From Impatiens glandulifera (Eukaryota > Streptophyta > Magnoliopsida > Ericales > Balsaminaceae), in the NCBI RefSeq assembly GCF_907164915.1, contig NC_061862.1, forward strand, positions 3,286,001 to 3,350,000: a stretch of 64,000 nucleotides of DNA, given 5' to 3'. The position numbers and the translations under genes were made by a program. This document shows, piece after piece, positions 10,851-20,444 of this stretch; position 1 is the first letter of the stretch; each line of letters begins with the position of its first letter. The notes beneath the pieces were generated by a model that saw only the letters and a program-made list of their open reading frames with translations, did not search any database and was not told the DNA's origin.

Positions 10851-12250
10851 AGTAATATCACCTCATAATTTTTGAAATGTTATTTTGTTTGTAACTGCAT
10901 CGAACAACAAAATAAGTTTAAATGATATTTATTTTTTTAAATATTCCGACTATAATAATATAAGAGAATATGCATAAATGAAGTATTCCCAACCATAATG
11001 ATTTAATTATTTTATAATTAATATTTTCTCAAATTCAAAATCACAAGTAAAATGATATTGTCTCAAAAATAGGCTAAGAGAATATACAAAAATGAAGTAT
11101 TCTACATAGTGATTTAATCCTTAGATCTTTTCAAGTAAATCACAAGTCAAAATATTTCAATATTATATAGGCAACATTAATTTTGTAATACTGTTTCATA
11201 TTTTTCAAAATGTTATTTGAGTTTGTAACCGTAATAAATAACAAAATAGGCTTATGTGATCTTTTCAAAAAAGCAGATCAACTAGTTAAGAGAATATGCA
11301 GAAATGAAATATTCTTAAATATAATGCTTCTATAATTTTTAACCGAATTTATGTCTCAAACCACAGGCCACGAAAATATTAATCACTATAAAACCAATAT
11401 TAGTAAGTGATATTTTTCTTATTTTTTAACTTTTGTGTTTCCATCCACATGGGTGCAACACTACATTTTTATCATAATACTTTTAAGACTAAAACACTAA
11501 ATAAGAGAATATGCAGAAATAAATTATCCTCCATCGTAGTGATTCAATCTTTTAATACTTAGCATTCCTCAAATTCAAAATCACAACTAAGTGATATTGC
11601 CTCATAATAGTTAAAAATAATATAAAGAATGAAGTATTTCAATCATAATAATTTAATCATTTGATACTCAATATATTTCTCAAGTCCAAAATAATAGTCA
11701 CAAAATCTTAATATTAGTGATAAATAACAATAATCAAGTAATTTTGCCTCACAATTTTCGATTTTTTCTTAACTGTATCAAATAAAAAAAAAGCTTAAAT
11801 GATATTTATGAAAAAGGGTAGACCAAATAAAATAAAGCAAGAGGATATACAAAAAAAATATATATATTATCAACCATAATGTTTTAATTAATTGATAATT
11901 AATACTTTCTCAAATTCAAAATGACAAAGTTAAGTTATACTGTCTCAAAATAGATCAAGAGAATATGCAGAGAAATAAGTATTCTCAAATATAATAATTT
12001 GATATTTAACATATTTTTCAAGTCCAAAATCACAAGCCATAATATTTCGATATCATAAAGCCAACATTAGATAAGTAATATCGTTTCATATTTTTCAAAA
12101 CGGTCTTTGTGTTTTTCAAAATGATCTTTGTGTTTGTAACAGAATCGAATTACAAATTAGGCTTATGTGGTTTTTTTCTCAAAGAGTAGACCAACTAGTC
12201 AAGAAAATATACAAAATTGAAGTATTCTGAACTACAATATTTCTATAATT
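10850..12250. repeat. Degenerate satellite-like tandem repeat block
   Basis: Motifs recur in the same order at irregular spacings of roughly 100-230 bp: AGAGAATATGCAGAAATGAA, ATAATGATTTAAT, TTCTCAAATTCAAAATCACAA, and TTTGTAACNGNATC with AACAAAATAGGCTTA. At least seven imperfect copies are present. No open frame of note runs through the block. It borders the pararetroviral hairpin on the right. Confidence 0.65.
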
Positions 12251-12290
12251 TCAAACCAAATATAATTGTTCTTGAGTTTTATTCTACAAT

Positions 12291-12710
12291 ATTTTATTTA
12301 TCGAAATATCTAGTAGGAATTAACCCTTCTTGTATAACGTTTAGATCTGCTCCGCTATCAACAAAAGTTGTGAACGACTTTGTATAATTATTATCAATTA
12401 AAAATGATATTTTCATGTACCATTTCTGGGATTTGACCATTTTTATTATGGATAAGAAATTTTCTGAGAAGATGATTTCTTCAATTTCTTATAACAAAAG
12501 AAAAAGAAAAAAGAAATTGAAGAAAACATCTTCTCAGAAAATTTCTTATCCACAATATAAATGGTCAAATCCCAAAAATGGTACATAAAAATATCATTTT
12601 TAATTGATAATCATTATACAAAGTCGTTCACGACTTTTGTTGATAGCGGAGAAGATCTAAACGTTATACAAGAAGGGTTAATTCCTACTAGATATTTTGA
12701 TAAACAAAAC
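12291..12710. repeat. 200-bp-arm inverted repeat (hairpin) made of pararetroviral sequence
   Basis: The left arm 12291-12490 is the reverse complement of the right arm 12511-12710 with only scattered mismatches (by eye above 90% identity). They are separated by a 20-base A-rich spacer (12491-12510). Both arms contain the same aspartic-protease coding stretch of an endogenous pararetrovirus, in opposite orientation. A transcript crossing it would fold into a long near-perfect double strand. The homology to the virus continues to the right of the right arm but not to the left of the left arm, so the left arm is the added, inverted copy. Confidence 0.9.
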
Positions 12711-13010
12711 ATACAGTGTGGCATGTAGGGGAAGATAAACTCCAAATCCAATATAAACTTTCTAAATCCTACATATGTAGTGATAATAAGTGCATTGTCC
12801 AAACTTTTAAACTTGTTAAAGATATCTCTAACTAAGTCATACTCGGTACCCCATTTTTAAATATTATTTATCCAATTAAGAAAATCGATAGCAATGACAT
12901 TACAGGAACCTTCAAGAAAATGATATTTTTCTGAGAATTTATTATTGAACAATTTACTGAAATGTTACATAGTATAAATCATAATAATATCAAGTATATC
13001 TAGTGAATTA
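12511..13010 (+). pseudogene. Endogenous pararetrovirus (Caulimoviridae) protease fragment
   Basis: In the + strand a decayed frame reads through a retroviral-type aspartic protease active site (D-S-G at about 12640-12650), followed by the IQEGLIP signature of plant pararetrovirus polyproteins and later a GTPFLN stretch, which lies just before the reverse transcriptase in petuvirus- or florendovirus-like viruses. Stop codons and frame changes interrupt it (for example soon after position 12725), and neither the reverse transcriptase nor other viral domains remain. This is an old, non-functional insert. The protease part is duplicated in inverted orientation at 12291-12490. Assignment to Caulimoviridae rests on these motifs only; the genus is not settled. 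Confidence 0.65.
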
Positions 13011-13733
13011 AAAGTCTTAGTTGTTAACCGCTTCAAAGATTATTGGATTCTTCTCTCTATATATATATTACATTATATTATATCATAATATCTATTGTTA
13101 GGATCTAGGTCGCCGCTGGTGGACCGGGGGTTGGACCGGTTAGCGGTTCTTACTCGTAGGGTGGTGGTTAATCCGGTTAGAGATTAACACCGGGGTTTCA
13201 ATACTACACAACCTGTCACAAACTCTTGAACTAGGTTCAAGCGCGGAAGAGGTTTGCTTTCAAGTTGAAGCGCACACTTGTACGATAGGCGAAGTCGGTT
13301 TCGGATGATGAAGGTTTGGAGATGGTGGGTCGGTTTCGGTAATCTGGAAGTTCGGTATGGTTAGTATAGAGTCGGTTTGGAGCGGTATAGTTAGGTTAGT
13401 CGGTTATGTAGTGAAGCCAACAGAAAGTAAATAACACAAAAGGTTTTATGGATGTTCGGAGATAAAACTCCTACGTCACCCCTTCCTCTCGAAACCGCGA
13501 GAAGGATATTCACTAAGGAATACAAGTACAATCCGATCGAGACTTATTTCCTGCTCGATAATACTCTTACAATTCACACCGAAATTGTAACACACACTTA
13601 GAATCTAGCACTTAGGCTTTCTTGAATAGTACACTGTTATCACTTGTAGTAAATGCTCTTAGCTTTCGTTATCTCAATATATGTCTCTTGATGTCCCACT
13701 GTTTGTCCCACATTTACTCTTCTTCAACTGCCT

Positions 13734-13743
13734 CCTTTTATAG
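13734..13743 (-). promoter_or_regulatory. TATA box of the copia LTR promoter
   Basis: CTATAAAAGG on the minus strand is a near-consensus plant TATA box inside the LTR, with a GC-richer downstream leader, as expected at the U3/R boundary. Confidence 0.6.
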
Positions 13744-14636
13744 GTGAAATATGCCAACGGTCATATTTCACTGCCTTGAATCTGATTGGCTGATCAGAGG
13801 TGCAGTGATTCAGTGTCTCAGACCTGCCGGTCGTCTCCTCAGACCTGACGGTCAATCTCAGACCTGGTATCCTGTTTCAGACCTGCCGGTCTGTAAGGCA
13901 AACCTGCCGGATTTGTCTTTTACTTGATGTAGGCACTGTCTGTTTGGACAGTTGTCTGTACTTTGAAGATTTCCTTTCTGGCTTATCCCGAAGTAGAAGG
14001 ATTCGGTAGTACGGTTTTCTGCAGCCTACAGTCTTTCCTCAGACTTGCATGGATATGGAAGTATTCAGTCTGTTCCTTTGGTATCATTCTCAATAGATAC
14101 CCGAAATGTCTTCTTGTACTAGTCGGCTACTTGACTTGGCCGAATGTCTTTTGATAGTGAAGTAACCGGACTTCTTCCGGTTATTCTTGTCTTGTGGATG
14201 ATCGGCTGTTTGATGGTTCCGGCTTTGAGCTTTGGCCGATTCTTCCTTTGTGCGGTCATGTTCCGAATACTCTTGATTGGTTTGGTGGCTTGACCGGTTC
14301 GGTTTCTTTAGCCGGTTCCGGATGACTTCAGGTTTTTCATAACTTTAGGTTAACCGGATGACTTTAGGTTTTTCATAGCTTCTTCTGGCCGGTTTGATAT
14401 TCAATCGGTTAGATTTCTTGACCGTTCTTTCGGTTTACAACTCAATCGGTCCTGAACTTGAACCTGTCCGGATTTCTACACAGATTGAACCTGTCCGGAT
14501 TTTGAACTTCTTGACCGAACCGGTTGACCGAACTCCGGTTGACTGAGCCGGTATACATTGTCGAACCGATCTTGCCTATAGGTAAATTTCGGATTTTGCT
14601 CAGCTTCCCTGAAATAGCAAAACTATAAATATTATT

Positions 14637-14708
14637 TGTTGTGATTGAGATTTGATCCCTGGTCACATGTGTGACAGGCATGGGTGTTTACCACTACGCT
14701 ACAACACC
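14637..14708 (-). other. tRNA-Asp(GTC)-like sequence inside the LTR
   Basis: Read on the minus strand, the sequence starts GGTGTTGTAGCGTAGTGG and contains CCTGTCACACATGTGACC and GGGATCAAATC. This follows plant tRNA-Asp closely, with GTC in the anticodon position and recognisable A-box and B-box positions. The acceptor stem pairs only in part and the T-loop is altered (GATCAAATC for GTTCGATCC), so it is a degenerate tRNA-derived sequence, possibly the head of a SINE, and not a working tRNA gene. Confidence 0.55.
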
Positions 14709-14763
14709 TTCTTGTTATATTTAAACCAATTAATATACTTGATATGACTTAACGGTTTATTTT

Positions 14764-15115
14764 CTAACAATTTCTCCCTTTTTGATTATTTAGAATAAAT
14801 ATTCAAAACTTGTAATCGTTGGCCGGTTTAAAATTAACTTACTTAATTTTTCTAACAATTTCTCCATTTTTGATTATTTAGAATAAATATTCAAAACTTG
14901 TAATCGTTGGCCGGTTTAAAATTAACTTACTTAATTTTTCTAACAATTTCTCCCTTTTTGATTATTTAGAATAAATATTCAAAACTTGTAATCGTTGGCC
15001 GGTTTAAAATTAACTTACTTAATTTTTCTAACAATTTCTCCCTTTTTGATTATTTAGAATAAATATTCAAAACCATGCAAGAAGTAAGAAGTAGGCCGGT
15101 TTAAAAATCTTATGT
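14764..15115 (-). repeat. 88-bp tandem repeat x4 spanning the polypurine tract and LTR start
   Basis: The block TCTAACAATTTCTCC...CTTACTTAATTTT occurs at 14763, 14851, 14939 and 15027, a constant 88-bp step, with only one or two base differences. Each unit contains, on the minus strand, the polypurine tract followed by TGTTAGAAAA, the first bases of the LTR. The element thus has four candidate plus-strand priming sites in a row. Confidence 0.9.
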
Positions 15116-15176
15116 TTGTTTGGCCGGTTTTTTTTTTTTTTTTTTTTTGGAAAAACGGTTTGGTTTAAGGAGAACA

Positions 15177-15320
15177 TTATTTGAAGAAGAGTTTTGTATG
15201 AAAATTTTTGTAATCTAACAATTCTAAAATATTTCTAAGGGAAGAAAACTTAGACTCGAGAAGTGGCTTTGTGAGGATGTTAGCCACTTCATGCTTGTTC
15301 CCTTCATGTGATGTGTCTGT
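15177..15320 (-). pseudogene. C-terminal end of a copia polyprotein
   Basis: The minus-strand frame contains EVANILTKPL followed by SKFSSLRNILEL, the usual C-terminal signature of copia Pol (V-A-D-I-F-T-K-P-L, then F..LR..L) after RNase H. Only this tail is present; integrase, reverse transcriptase and most of RNase H are missing. A poly(T) run (15130-15148) separates it from the purine-tract repeats. Confidence 0.75.
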
Positions 15321-16210
15321 CAGCAGCCGGCTGTCCGAATGCAATGTTGTCTTTTCCAAGCCTTTGTCTTGATTTACCTACATTCATAGACAATAGAAAA
15401 TCTGGTTCCCATTTTTCTTTGGGTCCGCGGTTGATTAGTCCCTTGGGTATCCAAACTTTAATAAATCGGATAGCTTTCTTTGCTAGGGTTTTAACTGTCC
15501 TTTTGGCACTCGGTCTCGTGTATTTCAGTTTTCCTTCAAATGTCCTAAATGGTGGTCTTTGATTCGGTGATCTGTGGTTTGACCTACGCGGTTCAGGGAA
15601 GTTTTTCTTATATCTGAGGATTTTGGCTTTTCTTTTCTCAGGGTCAAGCCATGAGTCGGTTGGACCAACATAATCGTATTTTAGCTTCTCTTCCCTATAG
15701 TATGCGGTCTCCTCTTCTTCAGCGGTCCAGGAGCTCTTAAGAGATTTTATAAAGGGAAGGTTTCCTTTTGTAAGCCTTGCTTTCTCTATGGGTTTTCGGT
15801 CTTTGGAGCTATTTTCGTATCCTAGGCCGAACTTGCAACGAGGATGCCTATAGTGTTTATTCATGTTCTTTACTATATCGCTAGATCTCTTATAGGCGGC
15901 CATCTTATATTGAAGTCGGGCATTTTCTTCCTTGGTCAGTTCCCTAGTAGGTTCACTAGATTGTTCGGTCTTGGGATCTAACTCGGTTTCTAGAGTAGGA
16001 GTATCATCAGGTTATATGGCTTCCGGTTCGGTTATGATAAGTACCTCTGGTTCTGTTGGAGTGGGTATTATGGGATCGGTTCTAATGTTGAGGTGCTTAG
16101 GTAGCATGGTCAGTAGGTTCTTATATTCTTCTATCATGTCATTCAATGCTCCATGAGATTGACAAAATGTAATAAAGAGTGTTACATGTGTTATTAGTAT
16201 TAACATATTT
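15304..16210 (-). pseudogene. Copia gag/spacer remnant, internally deleted element
   Basis: A minus-strand frame of 199 codons is open from 15903 down to 15304. It is Lys/Arg-rich and includes KVWIPKGLINRGPKEKW, which resembles the basic linker between Gag and Pol in large copia elements (SIRE/Maximus type). Upstream the frame continues to about 16206 (IEEYKNLLTMLPKHL, then a Thr/Pro/Glu-rich part), broken by a TAA near 16013. It runs directly into the Pol C-terminal region near 15310-15330 in another frame, so a deletion has removed the catalytic domains. The element is dead but could be mobilised only in trans, if at all. Confidence 0.6.
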
Positions 16211-16389
16211 TGTTGTATGATGAATTAAGACATTTGCGAGCTGAACTCCCGACATTCTGATGTTGATTTGGCTAAAGGAGTTTTTGGTCCTCAAGACAAG
16301 GGATAGATTATAAGAATGGAATCAGTTTTAGTTTTCCAAGTTAGAGGGCCTGCAATGTCCAAAATAGAACTACGTCGAGAGGCTGTGAC

Positions 16390-16965
16390 TAGGGGTGTTC
16401 ATCGGTTCGGTTTTCGGGTTATTCGAGTTCCTCAGTTCAGTTTATTCTAATTTTTATTTTTTTTAGCCAATTTGAATACCGAACCGAATTCGAATAAATT
16501 TTAATTAAACCAAACTGAATTCGATATTCGTTTCGAATTTCAAATTCAAACCGAATTTGTTTATTTATTTATTTTTGGAACTAACATAACTCAAAATAAA
16601 TTAAACCAGCCAAGAATCGAACCCGGGTCTATACAGTAGTAGGGTATTATCCTACCACTAGACCAATGATGCTTTTGTTTTCTTTTTCTTTTATTATAAT
16701 TTGATGATTTTGAACTTTTTCTAAGTTTGAAAAAATAAATAATAAAAATGAAAAAATAAATAATAAAAAATGAATTCGGTTTTCGGTTTGGTTTTCGAAT
16801 TGAAACCCAAACTCGAAAACCAATTCAAAAACCGTATTTGAATTCGAATTGGTTTGAAATTCGAATTGGTTTGAATTCGATTTCGAAAACCGAAAATGAA
16901 ATTCGAATTCGATTTATTCGAGTTCGGTCGGATATTCGGTTCAGAATAAATATTGAACACCCCTA
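16390..16965. mobile_element. hAT-type MITE, 576 bp, carrying a tRNA-Gly-like sequence
   Basis: The ends are TAGGGGTGTTCA and TGAACACCCCTA-like inverted repeats. The flanks are GCTGTGAC at 16382-16389 and again at 16966-16973, an exact 8-bp target duplication of the hAT type. The body is made of CGAATT/AATTCG and GGTTCGGTTTTCG motifs in both orientations, and has no transposase. A tRNA-Gly-derived sequence is embedded near the centre on the minus strand (16602-16672). A second, inverted and truncated member is at 60421-60824. Its insertion splits a coding-like stretch (16310-17026). Confidence 0.9.
16602..16672 (-). other. tRNA-Gly-derived sequence inside the hAT MITE
   Basis: On the minus strand the sequence shows TTGGTCTAGTGGTAGGATAA (D-arm/A box) and CCCGGGTTCGATTCTTGG (T-arm/B box). 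It matches plant tRNA-Gly(GCC) along the full 71 bases. The anticodon position reads ACT rather than GCC and the anticodon stem has several changes, so it is a pseudo-tRNA. Both internal polymerase III promoter boxes look intact. Confidence 0.75.
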
Positions 16966-17099
16966 GCTGTGACTTTGCAAAGAAGACTCGATGATATGAA
17001 AATCAGGGTTAAGACTAAAATGGAAGAGAGGTGATTATGGTTGTAGTTAAATTTTCGGTTTTATAGGTATTGGAATATTATTAAATTTAATATTTTTGT

Positions 17100-17422
17100 T
17101 TATATTAGCATGTAGCGATGAGTTATTAAACCAATCGCAGTTTCTAATGAGTCTATAGTGATTGGTTATTATGTCATCGTTATAGACTCATTAGGAAACT
17201 GCAATTGGTTTAATAATCAATCGCCATAGATTCATTAAGAAACTGTGATTGGTCTAGTAACCAATTGTTAAATGATTAGGGTAATCACTATAATCCTATA
17301 GCGATTGGTCATCTACCAATCACACTATTGCAAATTAAGGCAACAACAAGAAGATATTTGTCGATTAAAGGCGATTAGTTTATGGCCAATCGCTATAAGC
17401 TTAAGGTCTTTTCTTACTAGTG
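17100..17422 (-). mobile_element. End of a CACTA (En/Spm) transposon with subterminal repeats
   Basis: On the minus strand the segment begins CACTAGTAAGAAAAGACC at 17422, the typical CACTA terminus. It continues with repeated, partly inverted copies of AGCGATTGGTT/AACCAATCGC, the subterminal transposase-binding type repeats. The other end was not found in the window, so only one terminus remains or the element is truncated. Confidence 0.65.
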
Positions 17423-18170
17423 TTTTATTTTTATTTTTATTTTTTTAATAAGATTTGCTTATGATTCAATTTTAAACACACGTTAGATGGATTTTAAATA
17501 AAAATACTTAAATTTAAATATATGTAGCTTTGGTATAAACTAAATATTTTAAGTACTTAAGTAAATTTTACACATTAACACCAACTTTCATTTTCCCTCG
17601 TACTCGAATTGACTTGCTTTTTTTTTAATAAATTATTGTCTTTAATAACTAGCTTATAAAATATTAATTTTAAATTATATAAAAAGTAATTCATTATATT
17701 ATATTTTTAATTAATCAATTAATAATTATCTACATCTTGGAATGATTAATAATATCAATTTAAACTGTATTTTGATCTACAACAATTGCAAACATGTATA
17801 ATGGTTCATACTTGTGCCTTGTTTGGATGATGTTCAATATGAAAACTACATTTTTCAGTATTTTCTCAGTTTTAGTCTCAATTATTACTCAAAGACTAAG
17901 AAAATAAGAAGCATATTATCATAATAAATTAGCCAAGCAAATTAAAAAATAATGAAAGTTCTTAAATTCCACAAATCCTTACATATTTAAAATAAACTTT
18001 AGAAAGTAAAAAAATCATCACTCCAACTTCATCAAAATATAAATTTATAAATGAATTAAAGCAATCAATAATACATTTCAATTTCAACAGTGTCTCATAA
18101 TTTATTTTGACATATTTTATAACTATAACTAAGGAGCCTTTATATTTTGAGAAAACAAACAATCAACACT
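17423..18170. other. AT-rich intergenic stretch without a recognisable gene
   Basis: Only poly(A/T)-rich sequence with short spurious frames is seen between the CACTA end and the small frame at 18353. There are no terminal repeats or conserved protein motifs. Confidence 0.5.
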
Positions 18171-18352
18171 TTTGTTGAATATATGACACATTTGAAATAC
18201 CACTTCTCAGACTCTCTATATCACTCTGCTCTGTTTTATTTGCCCATTTCCTATTGAGAAATATAAAAATAACATTTATCAATAATTGAAGTTGATAAAA
18301 GAATTTAAACTAAATCGATTTAAAGAAATTTGAGGTTTAGATAGTTACCTTG

Positions 18353-18619
18353 CTAGATATCGAGATAATTCGGGCTATCTAATTTATATAAACAATCATA
18401 AACTTCAACTGCAGCAATCATGCTTACATTGATTTTTAATCCTTCCAGTACTCTTTGAATTTCCTTTACGAACATAAACATTTTTGGTCCAAGGTTTGTC
18501 TGAGGTTGTTTTAACAATAGAAGACCAGCTTTATAGATTTTGAAAGATGAAAATAGGGTAAAAGAAGGCGGTGGGGAAACTAATTGGAGTTTAGGGTTTC
18601 TCTTAGGATGCTGTCTCAT
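18353..18619 (-). CDS. Small uncharacterised protein or gene remnant (88 aa)
   Basis: An ATG at 18619 (minus strand) opens a frame of 88 codons beginning MRQHPKRNPKLQL, through VSPPPSFTLF and FVKEIQRVLEGLKINV to a TAG at 18353. A splice-donor-like AAG|GTAACT follows eight bases after the stop. A further stretch at about 18175-18250, after an acceptor-like AATAG, is open in one frame. Base composition is higher in G+C than the flanks and the leader is pyrimidine-rich. I do not recognise the family. The in-frame TAG just before the donor suggests a gene whose real exon once continued, so it may be a pseudogene. Confidence 0.35.
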   Translation of the reverse strand: MRQHPKRNPKLQLVSPPPSFTLFSSFKIYKAGLLLLKQPQTNLGPKMFMFVKEIQRVLEGLKINVSMIAAVEVYDCLYKLDSPNYLDI

Positions 18620-18639
18620 TTCATTAAAATACACTTAAG

Positions 18640-18956
18640 TCCTACATAACTTATAATTATTTAAACTTGATCCTAAACTTATAATATAACATATTTTTAA
18701 CTCAATTCCAGCTGTAACTCGTACATTCAAAACTCATACCTCCAAAACTTATAATTTAATTCTATATACAAAAATGACTATATTTTATTTCAACTTTTAG
18801 ATCAAATAATTTTTACCCAAGGTTGATTAGTGACCAATTATGAATAAAATTCTAAAAATAATTTATTATCTAAATTTATGTTTTTGTAAACTAAAATTTA
18901 TGTACTAAATCTTGGACTTGGACCAATACAAAACAAATCTCATAAAAATACATACA

Positions 18957-18992
<36 letters not shown>

Positions 18993-20036
18993 AATAAATA
19001 AACTTTATTCTCTCAAAATCTTCATTTATATAATAAAAATAAACTTCAAACTATTAATACAAAATAATATATTCAAAAACCATAACAACCTAATTACCAT
19101 AACAATTTATATATATGAATAACAAAAAATTAAATAAAGTTTAAGTGACAACTCAACTTACAAATACAATAAGTAATAGGTAGTTTAAATAATAATAATA
19201 ATATGGTGACATTCATTTTTTTTTATTATCCAGTAAGTTTGAATATATTTTAACTTTTTAAAAATAATAATAATCATATTAGTTGTATAATAGTTTGTGA
19301 CATTTTTTTTAAAATTATTGATTCTATTCTCTCCAATTATATATTATCTCCTCTACATTTATTTTAAAATCAAAATTATTTTTAAGTAGATTAACTCTAA
19401 TTTTTTAATATGTTCTTAAAAATATTGATTATTACAAAAAGAAATGTATTAAATTAGAGTGTATTTTTTTTTTTAATTTAGAAAACTAGCAAGTATGACA
19501 TTATTTCAATTCAAGGAGTTGTAAATAAAAATCAAACTCAGTATATTTGTTCTATTAAACACTATTTTTTATTACTTAAACACATTTTGAGTTGAAAATA
19601 TAAATATTTGTATCAAGACTGAAATAGTTTTATTAAAATAAACTTTGACCAATAAATTAATATAAAATTTATATTCTATTTTAATTTAAAATATACTATA
19701 TTATATAATTTGAAGGATTGAAAATCCAAGGATTAACGTATTCAAAACATTAAATCTATATGTTATAAAAAGACATAGACAATTTAAGTTTAATACCTTA
19801 AAATATTTTAATAAAAATAAAGATAAAGTTATAAGATTATGCTAATTTTCTTTCCAGATTATATCATAATAACTTCTAATAATTTAATCTATACAAATGT
19901 AAAAACAAATACTTTAGAGTGTTATTTATATTATTATAAAATTTATTGATTTCAAAATTACATTATAACAATTAAAATTACATTAAAAAAACACTTTAAT
20001 ATTTTTTATAATAAATAAAGAATATCACTAAATTAC

Positions 20037-20097
<61 letters not shown>

Positions 20098-20340
20098 AAG
20101 TAACTATCATTTGTAAATAAAGATCAGTTACACATGATTAACAATTAACATAATATATGATTAACAATGGACATAATCTAAATTGAGATTAACAATTAAC
20201 CTAACTTAAGTTGAGATTATATGAATTTATATAAAATTAACACGAGATTGTATGAATATGTAAAAAGAGAAGAAAAAAAAGCTGGATTATGTGAATATAT
20301 TTAAAAAAAATAAAAAAAATTAAAAGTGAGACCTTATTGT
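18640..20340. other. AT-rich intergenic region with microsatellites
   Basis: The stretch contains (AAT)n then (AAAT)n at 18957-19004 and (TA)n at 20039-20088. No gene, terminal repeat or conserved motif is seen; it precedes the CLE gene promoter. Confidence 0.55.
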
Positions 20341-20373
20341 GGTATTAGTAGGTGTCTATTACGTTTCTTTTAA

Positions 20374-20383
20374 CTATAAATAG
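20374..20383 (+). promoter_or_regulatory. TATA box of the CLE gene
   Basis: CTATAAATAG is a consensus plant TATA box about 70 bp before the chosen start codon. It places transcription start near 20405-20410, which rules out the in-frame ATG at 20352 as the start. Confidence 0.7.
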
Positions 20384-20444
20384 TTTTAATTTCATCCTTA
20401 AAATCTATCAATTTCCATTCTCATTTCATATTTATACAAAAGTT

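Larger units (their letters stand above)
13096..14769 (-). mobile_element. Ty1/copia LTR, 1674 bp, minus strand
   Basis: On the minus strand the segment begins TGTTAGAAAATAAACC at 14769 and ends GATCCTAACA at 13096, the usual TG...CA with an extended TGTTAG/CTAACA inverted end. It is preceded by the purine tract AAAAAGGGAGAAAT and by the C-terminal end of a copia polyprotein, so this is the 3' LTR. A TATA box (CTATAAAAGG, minus strand, 13734-13743) marks a likely transcription start near 13705. The LTR is unusually rich in CCGGTT/AACCGG motifs. It carries a tRNA-Asp-like stretch at 14637-14708. No partner LTR is seen in the window, so no target duplication can be tested. Confidence 0.82.
16310..17026 (+). 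pseudogene. Unrecognised coding-like fragment split by the hAT MITE
   Basis: If the MITE and one target copy are ignored, the frame reads KIELRREAVTLQRRLDDMK and on to a TGA at about 17024-17026. This is a charged, coiled-coil-like C-terminal stretch. I do not recognise the protein. The open frame on both sides of a clean insertion suggests an exon fragment of a host gene or of a larger transposon. No start codon or donor site can be fixed upstream. Confidence 0.35.

Noticed and set aside
16602..16672. Working tRNA gene with anticodon ACT
   Set aside because: Changes in the anticodon stem, and the location inside a MITE family with a tRNA-Gly ancestor, point to a pseudo-tRNA.
20352..20444. 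Upstream in-frame ATG extending the CLE precursor by 31 residues
   Set aside because: It lies before the TATA box at 20374-20383 and would put extra sequence in front of a complete signal peptide.
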